DNA from: Conexibacter sp. CPCC 205762 | Lineage (GTDB): Bacteria > Actinomycetota > Thermoleophilia > Solirubrobacterales > Solirubrobacteraceae | Assembly: GCF_030646155.1 (NCBI RefSeq) | Contig: NZ_JAUTDN010000001.1 | Span: forward strand, 310,001 to 374,000 | Reading direction: 5' to 3' | Length of the DNA stretch: 64,000 nucleotides | Part shown: positions 16,029-28,688 of the stretch, piece by piece | Layout: each line of letters starts with the position of its first letter | Numbering within the stretch: the first letter of the stretch is position 1 | Translations under genes and position numbers: made by a program | The notes under the pieces: generated by a model | Databases searched by the model: none | The model's input: only the letters and a program-made list of their open reading frames with translations | What the model was told of the DNA's origin: nothing

Positions 16029-17699
16029 ATGCTTCACGAGCTGCGTGTCGAGAACCTCCTGCTGATCGAGCGGGCCGAGCTGCGCCTCGGGCCGGGGTTG
16101 AACGTCCTCACGGGCGAGACCGGTGCCGGCAAGACGATGCTGGCGCACGCGCTCGACCTGCTGTTGGGCGGCAAGGCCAGAAGCGGGATCGTGCGGCCCG
16201 GCGCCGCGGAAGCGTACGTCGAGGGCGTCTTCGACTTCCCCGACCGCTTGCGCGCGGAGCTGGGCGACCGGCTGCCCGACGACGCCGACGAGCTGGTGCT
16301 GGCGCGGCGCGTGTGGCCGGACGGCCGTACGCGCGCCTACCTCAATGGCCGCTCGGCGACGGTCGCGGACCTGCGCGAGCTGGGCGGCGAGCTGCTCGCC
16401 TTCTACGGCCAGCACGAGCACCGCCGGCTGACGCTCGCCTCAGCTCAGCTGGAGATCGTCGACGGCTTCTGCGGGCCGGAGCAGCGCGAGCGGCGGGTGC
16501 GCGCGGCGGCCGCGCACGCGGCGCTGCGGGCGCTGACGAGACGGGCCGAGGAGCTGGGGGCGATCGGCGGCGCGCGCGAGCGCGAGCTGGACCTGCTCGA
16601 GTACGAGCTGCGCGAGATCGAGGAGGTCGATCCGGACGTCGCCGAGCAGGCGGGGCTGACGACCGAGCGCGAGCGGCTGCGCCACCTGGAGGGGCTGCGC
16701 GGCGCGGCCTTTGCGGGCGCGGAGGCGATCGCGCCCGAGAACGGCGAGGAGGGCGCGAGCGCGCGGCTGGCGAGGGCAGGGTCGCTGCTCGACGCGATCG
16801 CCGGCGTCGACCCGGAGCTGGAGCCGCTGATCGAGCGCTATCGCGCGCTGGCGCTGGAGGCCGACGACCTCGCGACCGAGCTGCGCGGCTACGAGCAGGC
16901 GGTCGAGGGCCAGCCCGGCCGGCTCGACGAGGTGGAGGAGCGGCTGACGGCGCTGGGCAAGCTGGAGCGCAAGCACGGCGGCTCGATCGAGGCGGTGCTC
17001 GCGCATGCCGACGACTGCCGCGCGCGGCGCGACGAGCTGCTCGGCGCCGAGGCGGCGCTGGAGGCGACGCGGGCCGAGCTGGACGAGGCGCGGGCGAAGC
17101 TGGACAAGGTCGCACGCGAGCTGCGCGGGGCGCGCGAGGCGGCGGCGCCCGGCCTCGCCGCCGCGGTCCGCGAGCGGCTGGCGGAGCTGGCGATGGCCGG
17201 CGCGACCTTCGAGGTCGCGCTCAACGATCGCGACGAGCCGAACGCGACCGGCGGCGACACGGTCGAGCTGCTGATCGCGGCCAACCCCGGCGTCCCGGCC
17301 GGCCCGCTGCGCGACGTCGCGTCCGGCGGCGAGACCTCGCGCGTGATGCTGGCGCTGCTGGGCGTCGCCAACGCATCGGTCGAGGACGGCGCCGGCCTGC
17401 TCGTCTTCGACGAGATCGACGCCGGCATCGGCGGTCGCACGGCCAACGCCGTCGGCTCGCAGCTGCGCGCGCTCGCGGCCGGCCGCCAGGTGCTCTGCAT
17501 CACCCACCTGCCGCAGGTCGCGGCCTACGCCGAGCGTCACTTCCGGATCGAGAAGGACGGGACGACCGAGACCGCGGTGACGACGGTGACCGACCTCAGG
17601 AGAGACGCGGTCCTCGGCGAGCTGGTGCGGATGCTCGGCGCCGAGGAGACCGATAGAGCGGCGCGGCGGCATGCAAGAGAACTGCTGAAGGCGGCCTGA
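16029..17699 (+). CDS. recN: DNA repair protein RecN
   Basis: This 556-aa SMC-like ATPase has Walker A near the N-terminus (GETGAGKTM), the Q-loop region YGQHEHRRL, and two long coiled-coil arms rich in Glu/Arg/Ala. It also has a C-terminal ABC signature ASGGETSRVMLALL, Walker B LLVFDEIDAGIGG and the D/H-loop ITHLPQVAAYAERHF. RecN binds DNA ends during double-strand break repair. The SOS-like site upstream supports damage induction. It is followed by steA, as in mycobacteria. Confidence 0.95.
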   Translation: MLHELRVENLLLIERAELRLGPGLNVLTGETGAGKTMLAHALDLLLGGKARSGIVRPGAAEAYVEGVFDFPDRLRAELGDRLPDDADELVLARRVWPDGRTRAYLNGRSATVADLRELGGELLAFYGQHEHRRLTLASAQLEIVDGFCGPEQRERRVRAAAAHAALRALTRRAEELGAIGGARERELDLLEYELREIEEVDPDVAEQAGLTTERERLRHLEGLRGAAFAGAEAIAPENGEEGASARLARAGSLLDAIAGVDPELEPLIERYRALALEADDLATELRGYEQAVEGQPGRLDEVEERLTALGKLERKHGGSIEAVLAHADDCRARRDELLGAEAALEATRAELDEARAKLDKVARELRGAREAAAPGLAAAVRERLAELAMAGATFEVALNDRDEPNATGGDTVELLIAANPGVPAGPLRDVASGGETSRVMLALLGVANASVEDGAGLLVFDEIDAGIGGRTANAVGSQLRALAAGRQVLCITHLPQVAAYAERHFRIEKDGTTETAVTTVTDLRRDAVLGELVRMLGAEETDRAARRHARELLKAA

Positions 17700-17781
17700 C
17701 GCGGTCGGAATCGCGCCGCCGCGCCAGCCCCGTACCAGACCGCACCGCTTTGCAGGCGAACGCGTTGTCTTCGGCGACCCG

Positions 17782-17787
17782 TAGAAT
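17782..17787 (+). promoter_or_regulatory. -10 box TAGAAT before steA
   Basis: TAGAAT ends 9 nt before the steA GTG, and no Shine-Dalgarno lies between. This suggests a separate, nearly leaderless transcript for steA-steB. Confidence 0.5.
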
Positions 17788-17796
17788 GTTGCCGAC

Positions 17797-18972
17797 GTGG
17801 CCGTCTTTCCCCCCACCGCGTCGAAGAGCGACGCGGCCACCAGCGACGAGGTCTCCGGCATCGCCCGGATCGGGCGACGGACCAAGCACCTCGTCAAGAG
17901 ACTGCGTCCGGGGGACATCGCGATCATCGACCATCGCGACCTCGACCGCGTCTCCGGGGAGGACCTCGTCGCCTGCGGCGTCGCCGGCGTCGTCAACTGC
18001 TCGGACTCCTCCAGCGGCCGCTACCCGAACATGGGGCCGCTGCTCGTCGTGCAGGCCGGCATCGCGCTGATCGACGCTCCGGGCGCCGACCTGATGGACA
18101 GCCTGAGCGACGGCGACCCGATCGTCCTCAGAGGCGGCCAGGTGTGGCGCCGCGACGAGCTGATGGCCGAGGGCGAGCGGCAGGAGCCCGAGCGCGTGCA
18201 GGCGCTCACCGCCAAGCGCCGCCGCGAGATCGGCGACGCGCTGGAGGCGTTCGCAGCCAACACGGTCCAGTACATGATCGAGGAGCGGGACCTGCTCTCC
18301 GGCAAGCTGGAACTGCCCGTCTTCGACACCGACTTCCGCGACCGCCCGGTCCTGATCGTCGTCCGCGGCGTCGACCACAAGCGCGACCTGAAGGCGCTGC
18401 GCGCCTACATCCGCGACGTCCGGCCCGTGCTCGTCGGCGTCGACGGCGGCGCCGACGCGATCATCGACGAGGGCTTCAAGCCCGACATGATCGTCGGCGA
18501 CATGGACTCCGCCACCGAGCCCACGCTGCGCGCCGGCGCCGAGCTGGTCGTGCACGCCTATCCCGACGGGCGCGCCCCCGGCCGCAACTACCTCGAGTCG
18601 CTCGGGCTCGACTACAAGATCGTCCCCGCGCCCGGCACCAGCCAGGACATCGCGATGCTGATCGCCGCCGAGAAGGGCGCGGAGCTGATCGTCTCCGTCG
18701 GCTCGCACTTCAACCTGGTCGAGTTCCTCGACAAGAACCGCAAGGGGATGGCCTCGACCTTCCTGACGCGACTGCGCGTCGGCGAGATCCTCGTCGACGC
18801 CAAGGGCGTCAGCCGCCTCTACAGACCGCAGCCGGGGATCGCGCCGGTGCTGCTGCTGGCCGCGACCGGCCTCGTCACGCTGATCGTCGTCATCCTGCTC
18901 ACGCCCGCGCTCCACGACGTCGCCGACCTCCTGTGGCTCAAGCTGCAGGTCCTGCTCGGCATCGACGCGTAG
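17797..18972 (+). CDS. steA: SteA-like septation/cell-envelope protein (thiamine pyrophosphokinase fold)
   Basis: This 391-aa protein matches the actinobacterial SteA family (Rv1697 position). It has an N-terminal domain with GDIAIIDHRDLDRVSGEDL and VVNCSDSSSGRYPNMGP. The central thiamine-pyrophosphokinase-like domain contains LVGVDGGADAIIDEGFKPDMIVGDMDS and GTSQDIAMLIAAEKGAE. A single C-terminal TM helix (VLLLAATGLVTLIVVILL) follows, with a short tail. In corynebacteria SteA works with SteB in septation and is tail-anchored at the membrane; that role is transferred here by family and synteny. GTG 17797 follows a -10 box, and the steB homologue is 24 bp downstream. Confidence 0.85.
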   Translation: MAVFPPTASKSDAATSDEVSGIARIGRRTKHLVKRLRPGDIAIIDHRDLDRVSGEDLVACGVAGVVNCSDSSSGRYPNMGPLLVVQAGIALIDAPGADLMDSLSDGDPIVLRGGQVWRRDELMAEGERQEPERVQALTAKRRREIGDALEAFAANTVQYMIEERDLLSGKLELPVFDTDFRDRPVLIVVRGVDHKRDLKALRAYIRDVRPVLVGVDGGADAIIDEGFKPDMIVGDMDSATEPTLRAGAELVVHAYPDGRAPGRNYLESLGLDYKIVPAPGTSQDIAMLIAAEKGAELIVSVGSHFNLVEFLDKNRKGMASTFLTRLRVGEILVDAKGVSRLYRPQPGIAPVLLLAATGLVTLIVVILLTPALHDVADLLWLKLQVLLGIDA

Positions 18973-18996
18973 CCCGCCGACCCCGTCTCCCGCCAC

Positions 18997-19854
18997 ATGC
19001 TCAGCTTCCGCTATCACGCACTCTCGCTCGTCGCCGTCTTCCTCGCGCTCGCGATCGGCCTGCTGCTCGGCGTCGCCGTCGGCGACAGAGGCCTCGTCTC
19101 CAGCGGCGAGAGAGCGGTGCGCGAGTCGCTCCGCAAGGACGTCCGCGAGGCGCAGCAGGAGCGCGACGACGCGCGCGAGCAGCTGGAGGAGCGCAACGAC
19201 TTCGAGCAGGCCGCCTACCCGGCGATGGTCGACGGCCGCCTGCAGGGGATGGACGTCGCGCTGATCGAGCTGGGCGGCTCCTCGGACAAGATGTGGGACC
19301 TGACGCGCAGCGCGCTGCAGGGCTCCGGCGCCAGACTCAGCTCGGTCTCGGTCGTGCGCGAGCCGCTCGACCTCGAGCGCCTCGCGAAGGCGTCCAAGGG
19401 CACGCGCTACGAGAGACTGGCCGACAACCCGGCGCTCGTGCATCCCTTCGCGACCCGCATCGGGATCCAGTTCACGCAGGGGGGAGACCTGCTGAGAGCG
19501 GTCAAGGGCGACCTGCTGGAGCAGGGCAGCGGCACGCTCGACGGCGCCGACGCCGTCGTGATCGTGCGCGACGACCGCAGATTCGACGACCCCGACGACG
19601 CGAAGAACGTCGAGGAGTTCGAGAACGGCCTGATCCGCGGCCTGCGCGTCGACAACGTCCCGGTCGTCGGCGTCGAGACGACCGACACCGAGCCGTCCCA
19701 GATCGGCTGGTTCAAGGACCAGGACCTCTCCAGCGTCGACGACCTCGACGACCCGCTCGGCCGCGCCGCGCTCGTCTTCGCGCTCGCCGGCGAGCGCGGC
19801 CACTTCGGCGTCAAGTCGACGGCGGACGGCGGCAGACTGCCGCCCGTCCTGTGA
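18997..19854 (+). CDS. mctB: MctB/SteB-family protein (copper transport outer membrane protein-like)
   Basis: This 285-aa protein begins with an uncleaved hydrophobic helix (SLVAVFLALAIGLLLGVAVG) and a Glu/Arg-rich coiled coil (about 40-75). An extracytoplasmic domain follows, with VALIELGGSSDKMWDLT and DAVVIVRDD. This is the MctB layout. M. tuberculosis MctB (Rv1698) is linked to copper tolerance, and the corynebacterial SteB partners SteA in cell separation. The order recN-steA-mctB is conserved. Whether it moves copper or organises septation cannot be decided from sequence. Confidence 0.82.
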   Translation: MLSFRYHALSLVAVFLALAIGLLLGVAVGDRGLVSSGERAVRESLRKDVREAQQERDDAREQLEERNDFEQAAYPAMVDGRLQGMDVALIELGGSSDKMWDLTRSALQGSGARLSSVSVVREPLDLERLAKASKGTRYERLADNPALVHPFATRIGIQFTQGGDLLRAVKGDLLEQGSGTLDGADAVVIVRDDRRFDDPDDAKNVEEFENGLIRGLRVDNVPVVGVETTDTEPSQIGWFKDQDLSSVDDLDDPLGRAALVFALAGERGHFGVKSTADGGRLPPVL

Positions 19855-19921
19855 GCGCCTCGCGCGCCGCTGCGCCGGCCCGTTCACGCGGCGTCCGCAG
19901 CGCCCGCTAGTTTTCAAGGAC

Positions 19922-23583
<3,662 letters not shown>

Positions 23584-23590
<7 letters not shown>

Positions 23591-24651
23591 CGCTGCGGCG
23601 GAGCGTCGTCGTCACAGCCGAGGAGCCGGTCGGCGGCTGGCAGCGGCTGACCGCCGCGCTCGACGGCGAGCAGCGGCCGGCGGTCGCCGACACGGCGCTC
23701 GTCGGCGCCTGCGCGGCGGGCGACGAGATCGTCGTCAACGCCGCCGCGATCGACCTCTCGCTCGGCTCCGGCGGCGCCGACGTCGTGCACGTGAACCTGA
23801 CCCGCGGCCTCGGCGGCGCGGGCGTGCCCGGCGCGCACGTGATGAAGCTCAACTACAGCTCGCTGCAGCACGCGATCCTGCCGGTCGAGGGGGAGGAATC
23901 GGCTGGCGCCGATTCCGTCGCGAGGTCGGTTGACGCCGAACTCGCCGAGCTTGGGCTGCCGCTGACCGCGCCGGTCGCCGTCTTCCCGCTCCACGGCCAC
24001 CTCGCGCCGGTCGCCTGGGCGCTCGCGCAGACGCGGCCGGGCACGCGCGTCGGCTTCGTGCAGACCGCCGGCGGCGCGCTGCCCGGCGCGATGTCGGCGA
24101 CCGTGCGCGAGCTGCGCGAGCGCGGCCTGCTGCACGGTCACACGACCGCCGGCCCCGCCTACGGCGGCGAGCGCGAGGCGATCACGACTGCGGGCGCGAT
24201 CCAGGACGGGATCGCCGCGCAGGGCTGGGAGGTCGCGCTCGTCGGCCCCGGCCCGGGGATACTCGGCTCCGGCTCCGCGCTCGGCCACGGCGGCATCGTC
24301 GCGATGGACAGCGCCCACGCAGCGCTCGCGCTCGGCTGCCGGACGCTGCTGGTCGCGCGGATGTCCTCCGGCGACCCGCGCCCGCGCCACCAGGGCCTGT
24401 CGCACCACACGCGGACGGTGCTGGAGCTGCTGCTCGCGCCGGTCACGCTGCCGGTCCCGCTCGGCGCCGCCGACCCCGCCTTCGCCGCCGCCCGCGCCCG
24501 CGGCCATCTCGTCCACGAGGCCCGCGCCGACCTCGCCGGCTACCGCGCCAGCGGCCTGCCGGCGCGCACGATGGGCCGCGAGCTGGAAGACGACCAGCCG
24601 TTCTTCGCCGCAGCGCTCGCCGCCGGCACGACCCTCGGGGGGATGTTGTGA
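23584..24651 (+). CDS. DUF3866 family protein
   Basis: This 355-aa protein matches the actinobacterial/firmicute DUF3866 family: VNLTRGLGGAGVPGAHVMKLNYSSLQHAILPVE, PVAVFPLHGHLAPVAWAL, GFVQTAGGALPGA and GPGPGILGSGSALGHGGI. Glycine-rich turns and conserved His suggest a nucleotide- or metal-binding enzyme, but no reaction is known. GTG 23584 is preferred because GGAAGAG lies 6-8 nt upstream; ATG 23566 is the alternative. It overlaps the M20 gene by 7 bp and the NUDIX gene by 4 bp, so it belongs to the pyrG operon. Confidence 0.8.
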
Positions 24652-25184
24652 GCAGCACGTTCGAGAAGCTCGGCCAGAGAACGATCTGGCAGGGTCACGT
24701 CGTCGAGGTGCGCGTCGAGCGCTTCCGTCACGAGGACGGCGCCGAGGTCGAGCGCGACAACATGCACCACCCGGGAGCGGTCGCGATCGTCGCCGTCGAC
24801 GACGAGCACGTCTGGCTGGTCCGTCAGCCGCGCGAGATCTGCGGCGTCCCCGACCTGCTGGAGCTGCCCGCCGGCAAGCTCGACGTGGCCGGCGAGCCGC
24901 CGCTGGAGACCGCCAAGCGCGAGCTGGCCGAGGAGATCGGCAAGGCCGCGACCGACTGGGAGCCGCTGACCGGCTTCTTCACCTCCTGCGGCTTCAGCGA
25001 CGAGCGCCTCGAGCTGTTCCACGCCAGCGGCCTCTCCGACGTCCCGCAGCCGGAGGTCGACGAGGAGGAGCGGATCGAGATCGTCCCCTGGCCGCTGGCC
25101 AGGCTCGACGACGCGATCGCAGCCTGCCAGGACGCGAAGACGCTGATCGGCCTGCTGCTGCTCCAGCGCAGGCTGCGCGGCTGA
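24648..25184 (+). CDS. NUDIX hydrolase, ADP-ribose pyrophosphatase-like
   Basis: This 178-aa protein has the NUDIX box ELPAGKLDVAGEPPLETAKRELAEEIG, with the REL-x-EE metal-binding core. The extra residue after the first glycine is also usual in ADP-ribose pyrophosphatases. It has the same position as M. tuberculosis Rv1700 (between pyrG and xerD), an ADP-ribose pyrophosphatase. The GTG overlaps the DUF3866 stop. An unrelated ATPase gene on the opposite strand separates it from xerD here. Confidence 0.88.
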   Translation: MSSTFEKLGQRTIWQGHVVEVRVERFRHEDGAEVERDNMHHPGAVAIVAVDDEHVWLVRQPREICGVPDLLELPAGKLDVAGEPPLETAKRELAEEIGKAATDWEPLTGFFTSCGFSDERLELFHASGLSDVPQPEVDEEERIEIVPWPLARLDDAIAACQDAKTLIGLLLLQRRLRG

Positions 25185-25191
25185 GCGACTC

Positions 25192-26430
25192 TCAGGGCGC
25201 CCACAGCGCCGCGATCGGCACCGCTTCGATCCGGTCGCCGAAGGGGATCGTGCGGTCTCCGGCGTAGAGCACGACGCCGCGCGAGAAGCGGTCGCCAAGC
25301 TCGTCCCGCAGCGCGGCGATGTGTCTGGCGTCCGCGGCCGTCACGGTCTCGCCGGCCTTGACCTCGACGGCGGCTACGCGCCCGTCGGGCAGCTCCAGCA
25401 GAAAGTCGATCTCGGCTCCGCCGCGGCTGGCGCGGTAGTGGTGGACGGTCGCTGCAACCGGGTCGACGGCCGCGAGTCGCACCAGCTCGATCCCGACGAA
25501 CGCCTCGACCACGGGGCCGGCGTCGAGCACGCCGCTCTCGAACGCCGCTGTCGATGCACCGGTGAGCGCGCCGGCCAGTCCCGGGTCCGAGATCAGCAGC
25601 TTCGGCGCCTTCACGAGCCGGCGTGTGACGTTGCCGTGCCAGGCGGGGATCCGATGGATGACGAAGAGGGTCTCCAAGAGCGCGATGTAGCGATCGATCG
25701 TCGCGTTCGACATCCCGAGCGTCTGCGCGATCCCGCTCTTGTTGAGCGGCTGCGTCGATCGCAGCGCGATCGCCCGCAGGAGCCGCGGGAGCTCGACCGC
25801 GTGCCCGATGTTGGAGATCTCGCGCACGTCGCGCTGCGTCATCGTCGTCAGGTAGTTGCGAAACCAGGCGGTACGGCGCTCGGGGTCGTCGCGCGCGACG
25901 GCCGGCGGGAACCCGCCGCGCAGCGCCCGCTCGACGATCTCGTCGCGCGACGCGCCGGCGCCTTCGAGCCGACCGCGCTCAAACAGCCGCCCGACGAAGC
26001 CGCTGAAGGGAAGCTCGGCGATCTCGCTTTGCGTGAAAGGCCACAGCCGCAGCAGCTCCAGCCGCCCGGCAAGCGACTCGGAGACGCGCGGCAGCGTGAG
26101 CACGTCGGCGGAGCCAGTGAGGAGGAAACGGCCGGGTCGGCGGTCGCGATCGACCTCCGCCTTGATCGCCAGCAGCAGTTCCGGCGCGCGCTGGACCTCG
26201 TCGATGACGAGCATCCCCGGACGCCGCACGAACGCCTGGGGGTCCGCTGTCGCGGCGGCGAGGTCGATCGCATCGTCGAGCGTGACGTACTCAGCGTTGA
26301 AGGCACGGATCCCGTATCCCCGCACGAGTGTGCTCTTGCCCGCCTGACGCGGGCCTTCGATCATCACGACCGGGGTGTCTTCGAGCGCGCGCAGCACGTG
26401 CGGCTCGATCATGCGGAATATCTCACTCAT
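25192..26430 (-). CDS. AAA ATPase with DUF4143 (PD-(D/E)XK-like) C-terminal domain
   Basis: The product is 412 aa. Walker A is GPRQAGKST (about 26-34), Walker B is MLVIDEVQ, and the sensor is LLTGSAD. A winged-helix-like middle part follows (LNKSGIAQTLGMSNATIDRYIALLE). The C-terminal DUF4143 domain contains GGAEIDFLLELPDGRVAAVEVKAGE, which has the E-x-D...E-x-K spacing of PD-(D/E)XK nucleases. These ATPases are patchily distributed and their role is unknown; links to toxin or defence functions have been suggested for relatives. The gene interrupts the conserved NUDIX-xerD neighbourhood on the opposite strand and starts 4 bp from a perfect palindrome, consistent with self-regulation. Confidence 0.85.
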   Translation of the reverse strand: MSEIFRMIEPHVLRALEDTPVVMIEGPRQAGKSTLVRGYGIRAFNAEYVTLDDAIDLAAATADPQAFVRRPGMLVIDEVQRAPELLLAIKAEVDRDRRPGRFLLTGSADVLTLPRVSESLAGRLELLRLWPFTQSEIAELPFSGFVGRLFERGRLEGAGASRDEIVERALRGGFPPAVARDDPERRTAWFRNYLTTMTQRDVREISNIGHAVELPRLLRAIALRSTQPLNKSGIAQTLGMSNATIDRYIALLETLFVIHRIPAWHGNVTRRLVKAPKLLISDPGLAGALTGASTAAFESGVLDAGPVVEAFVGIELVRLAAVDPVAATVHHYRASRGGAEIDFLLELPDGRVAAVEVKAGETVTAADARHIAALRDELGDRFSRGVVLYAGDRTIPFGDRIEAVPIAALWAP

Positions 26431-26434
26431 CGCC

Positions 26435-26451
26435 TGATGAAAATTTCATCA
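26435..26451 (-). promoter_or_regulatory. Perfect palindromic operator before the AAA/DUF4143 gene
   Basis: TGATGAAA-A-TTTCATCA is an 8+1+8 perfect inverted repeat, AT-rich against the surrounding GC, beginning 4 bp upstream of the ATPase ATG. It probably covers the -10/start region of that gene, so a bound protein would block transcription. The regulator is unknown. Confidence 0.5.
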
Positions 26452-26550
26452 CGCCCTGAGGAATTTGTCCACCTCCGAGAAACCGGCCACGCCTGGGCGT
26501 TCCGTTGCGGCCAGGAGGAGGGTGCCGCGCGAGCCAGAAGCTCTCCCTCG

Positions 26551-27501
26551 ATGACGACGACGCCGCTGATCGAACCGCTGCGCACCGGCTCCTTCGAGGA
26601 CCTCGTGCTCGACTTCATCGCCTACCTGGAGCTGGAGCGCGGTCTCAGCCGCAACACGCTCGAGGCGTATCGCTCCGACCTGCTGCAGTACGGCGGCTGG
26701 CTGGCGCGTGAGGGGAGAGAGGCGCTCGCCGTCGACCACAGCGACCTCGCCGCCTTCGTCGGCGAGCTGGCCAGCGGCGGCGGGGGCAGAGCGCCCGCGG
26801 CGGCGACGACGATCCAGCGCAAGGTCGCCTGTCTGCGCTCGTTCTACCGTCATCTGCGGCGCGAGGAGATCCTCGACCGCGACCCGACCAGCGAGCTGAA
26901 GGGCCCGCCGCGCGGCAAGCGCCTGCCGAAGGTGCTGACGCGCGACGAGGTCGCGCTGCTGCTGGCTCAGCCGAGAGGCACGACGCCCGCCGCGCTGCGC
27001 GACCGCGCGCTGCTGGAGCTGATGTACGCCTGCGGCCTGCGCGCCTCCGAGGCGGTCGACATGCGGCTGGACGAGATCGACGTCGAGGACGGTGTCCTGC
27101 GCGCCAACGGCAAGGGCTCGAAGGAGCGCCTCGTCCCGATCGGCTCGAAGGCGCTGGACGCGCTGCGCTTCTACCTGCTGCGCGGCCGTCCCCAGCTCGT
27201 CGGGATCGGCGAGGAGAAGCGCGTCTTCGTCAACCAGCGCGGCCAGGGGCTGACCCGTCAGGGCCTCTACAAGATCGTCCAGCGCCATGCCAGAACGGCC
27301 GGCCTGAGCGAGAAGATGAGCCCGCACACGCTGCGCCACACCTTCGCGACCCATCTGCTCGCCGGCGGCTGCGACCTGCGCTCGCTGCAGGAGATGCTCG
27401 GCCATGCCGACATCGCCACGACGCAGATCTACACCCACCTGTCGGCCGACCGTCTGCGCGACGTGTACTTCGACGCGCACCCGCGCGCGCAGCTTCAGTA
27501 G
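26551..27501 (+). CDS. xerD: Site-specific tyrosine recombinase XerD
   Basis: The product is 316 aa. An N-terminal SAM-like DNA-binding domain (FIAYLELERGLSRNTLEAYRSDL) is followed by the catalytic domain. The catalytic residues are Arg in CGLRASEAVD, Lys in NGKGSKERLVP, His-x-x-Arg in HTLRHTFATHLL, His in LGHADIATTQ, and the nucleophile Tyr in TTQIYTHL. XerC/XerD resolve chromosome dimers at dif. ATG 26551 gives the normal N-terminus; the frame is open far upstream but that part is antisense to the ATPase gene. It has the same position as Rv1701. Confidence 0.95.
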   Translation: MTTTPLIEPLRTGSFEDLVLDFIAYLELERGLSRNTLEAYRSDLLQYGGWLAREGREALAVDHSDLAAFVGELASGGGGRAPAAATTIQRKVACLRSFYRHLRREEILDRDPTSELKGPPRGKRLPKVLTRDEVALLLAQPRGTTPAALRDRALLELMYACGLRASEAVDMRLDEIDVEDGVLRANGKGSKERLVPIGSKALDALRFYLLRGRPQLVGIGEEKRVFVNQRGQGLTRQGLYKIVQRHARTAGLSEKMSPHTLRHTFATHLLAGGCDLRSLQEMLGHADIATTQIYTHLSADRLRDVYFDAHPRAQLQ

Positions 27502-27515
27502 CGTTCGCGCGCGAA

Positions 27516-28688
27516 ATGCCGGGGCCCCGTCACCTCAGCGCTCGTCGCGCGGTCGTCGTCGTGCTGGATGCGGTCGGGGCCGGAGCGCTCCCGGACGCGG
27601 CCGACTACGGCGACGCCGGCACCAACACGCTCGGCCATCTCGCCGAGCTGGCCGGCGGCCTGGAGCTGCCGAACCTGCAGCGGCTCGGACTCGGCTCGAT
27701 CCTGCCGCTGGAGGGCGTCGCGCCCGCGGCCGAACCGGTCCTGCACGGCCGTCTGCACGCGCTCGGCGCCGGCAAGGACTCGACCACCGGCCACTGGGAG
27801 CTGATGGGCGTCGTGACGAGAACGCCGCGCCCGACCTACCCGGACGGCTTCCCGCCCGAGCTGATCGCGACGATCGAGCGAGCAAGCGGCCGCTCGGTCG
27901 TCTGCAACCGCCCGACCGACGGCCTCAGCGTGATCGACGAGTACGGCGCCGCCTCGCTGCAGGACGGCGCCCTGATCGTCTACACCTCGCAGGACTCGGT
28001 CCTCCAGATCGCCGCCCACACCGACTCGCTTCCCGCCGCGGAGCTGCACAGGCTGTGCGCCCAGGTGCGGCGGATCATGGTCGGCGAGCACGCCGTCGGG
28101 CGCGTGATCGCGCGTCCGTTCGACGGCGCGCCGGGGGCGTTCGAGCGGACCGACGAGCGGCGCGACTTCGCGCTCCCGCCGACCGCGCGCAGCCATCTGG
28201 ACGAGCTGCGCGAGGCCGGGATCGAGACCCACGCCGTCGGCAAGGTCGGCCAGCTGTTCGCCGGCCGCGGCTTCTCCGTCCAGCACCCGGGCGCGACCAA
28301 CGCCGCCGCGATCGAGCAGACGACGCGCCTGCTGCGCGAGCTGGAGCAGGGCTTCGTCTTCACCAACCTGATCGAGACCGACCAGGTCTTCGGCCACCGC
28401 AAGGACATCGAGGGCTTCCACCGCGCGCTGAGAGAGATCGACGCGGCGGCCGCGGTCTGGGAGTCGCTGCTGCGACCGGGCGACCTGCTCGTGCTGACCG
28501 CCGACCACGGCGTCGACCCGGCCCACCCGGGCACCGACCACACGCGCGAGCACGCGCCGCTGCTGGCGCTGTTCGACGGCCACGGCGGCCGCCGCCACGA
28601 CGGCCCGCTGGCGGACGTGGGTGCGAGCGTGCTGCGCTGGCTCGCCGGCCGCGACGCGCCCGCGCTGCCCGGCGCGCCGTTCCTCTAG
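27516..28688 (+). CDS. deoB: Phosphopentomutase
   Basis: This 390-aa member of the alkaline phosphatase superfamily has the metal-binding and phosphorylatable-Thr block VLDAVGAGALPD...GTNTLGHLAE. GKDSTTGHWELMG, NLIETDQVFGHRKD, TADHGVDP and GTDHTREHAPLL supply the other metal ligands. It interconverts ribose-1-phosphate and ribose-5-phosphate in nucleoside salvage. It starts 14 bp after xerD and is probably cotranscribed with it. The stop overlaps that of the convergent MmcQ-like gene. Confidence 0.95.
   Translation: MPGPRHLSARRAVVVVLDAVGAGALPDAADYGDAGTNTLGHLAELAGGLELPNLQRLGLGSILPLEGVAPAAEPVLHGRLHALGAGKDSTTGHWELMGVVTRTPRPTYPDGFPPELIATIERASGRSVVCNRPTDGLSVIDEYGAASLQDGALIVYTSQDSVLQIAAHTDSLPAAELHRLCAQVRRIMVGEHAVGRVIARPFDGAPGAFERTDERRDFALPPTARSHLDELREAGIETHAVGKVGQLFAGRGFSVQHPGATNAAAIEQTTRLLRELEQGFVFTNLIETDQVFGHRKDIEGFHRALREIDAAAAVWESLLRPGDLLVLTADHGVDPAHPGTDHTREHAPLLALFDGHGGRRHDGPLADVGASVLRWLAGRDAPALPGAPFL

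Noticed and set aside
26551..27501. XerD as a phage or element integrase
   Set aside because: Its position matches the conserved Rv1701 slot after pyrG/NUDIX, and its length and motifs fit the chromosomal XerC/D type.
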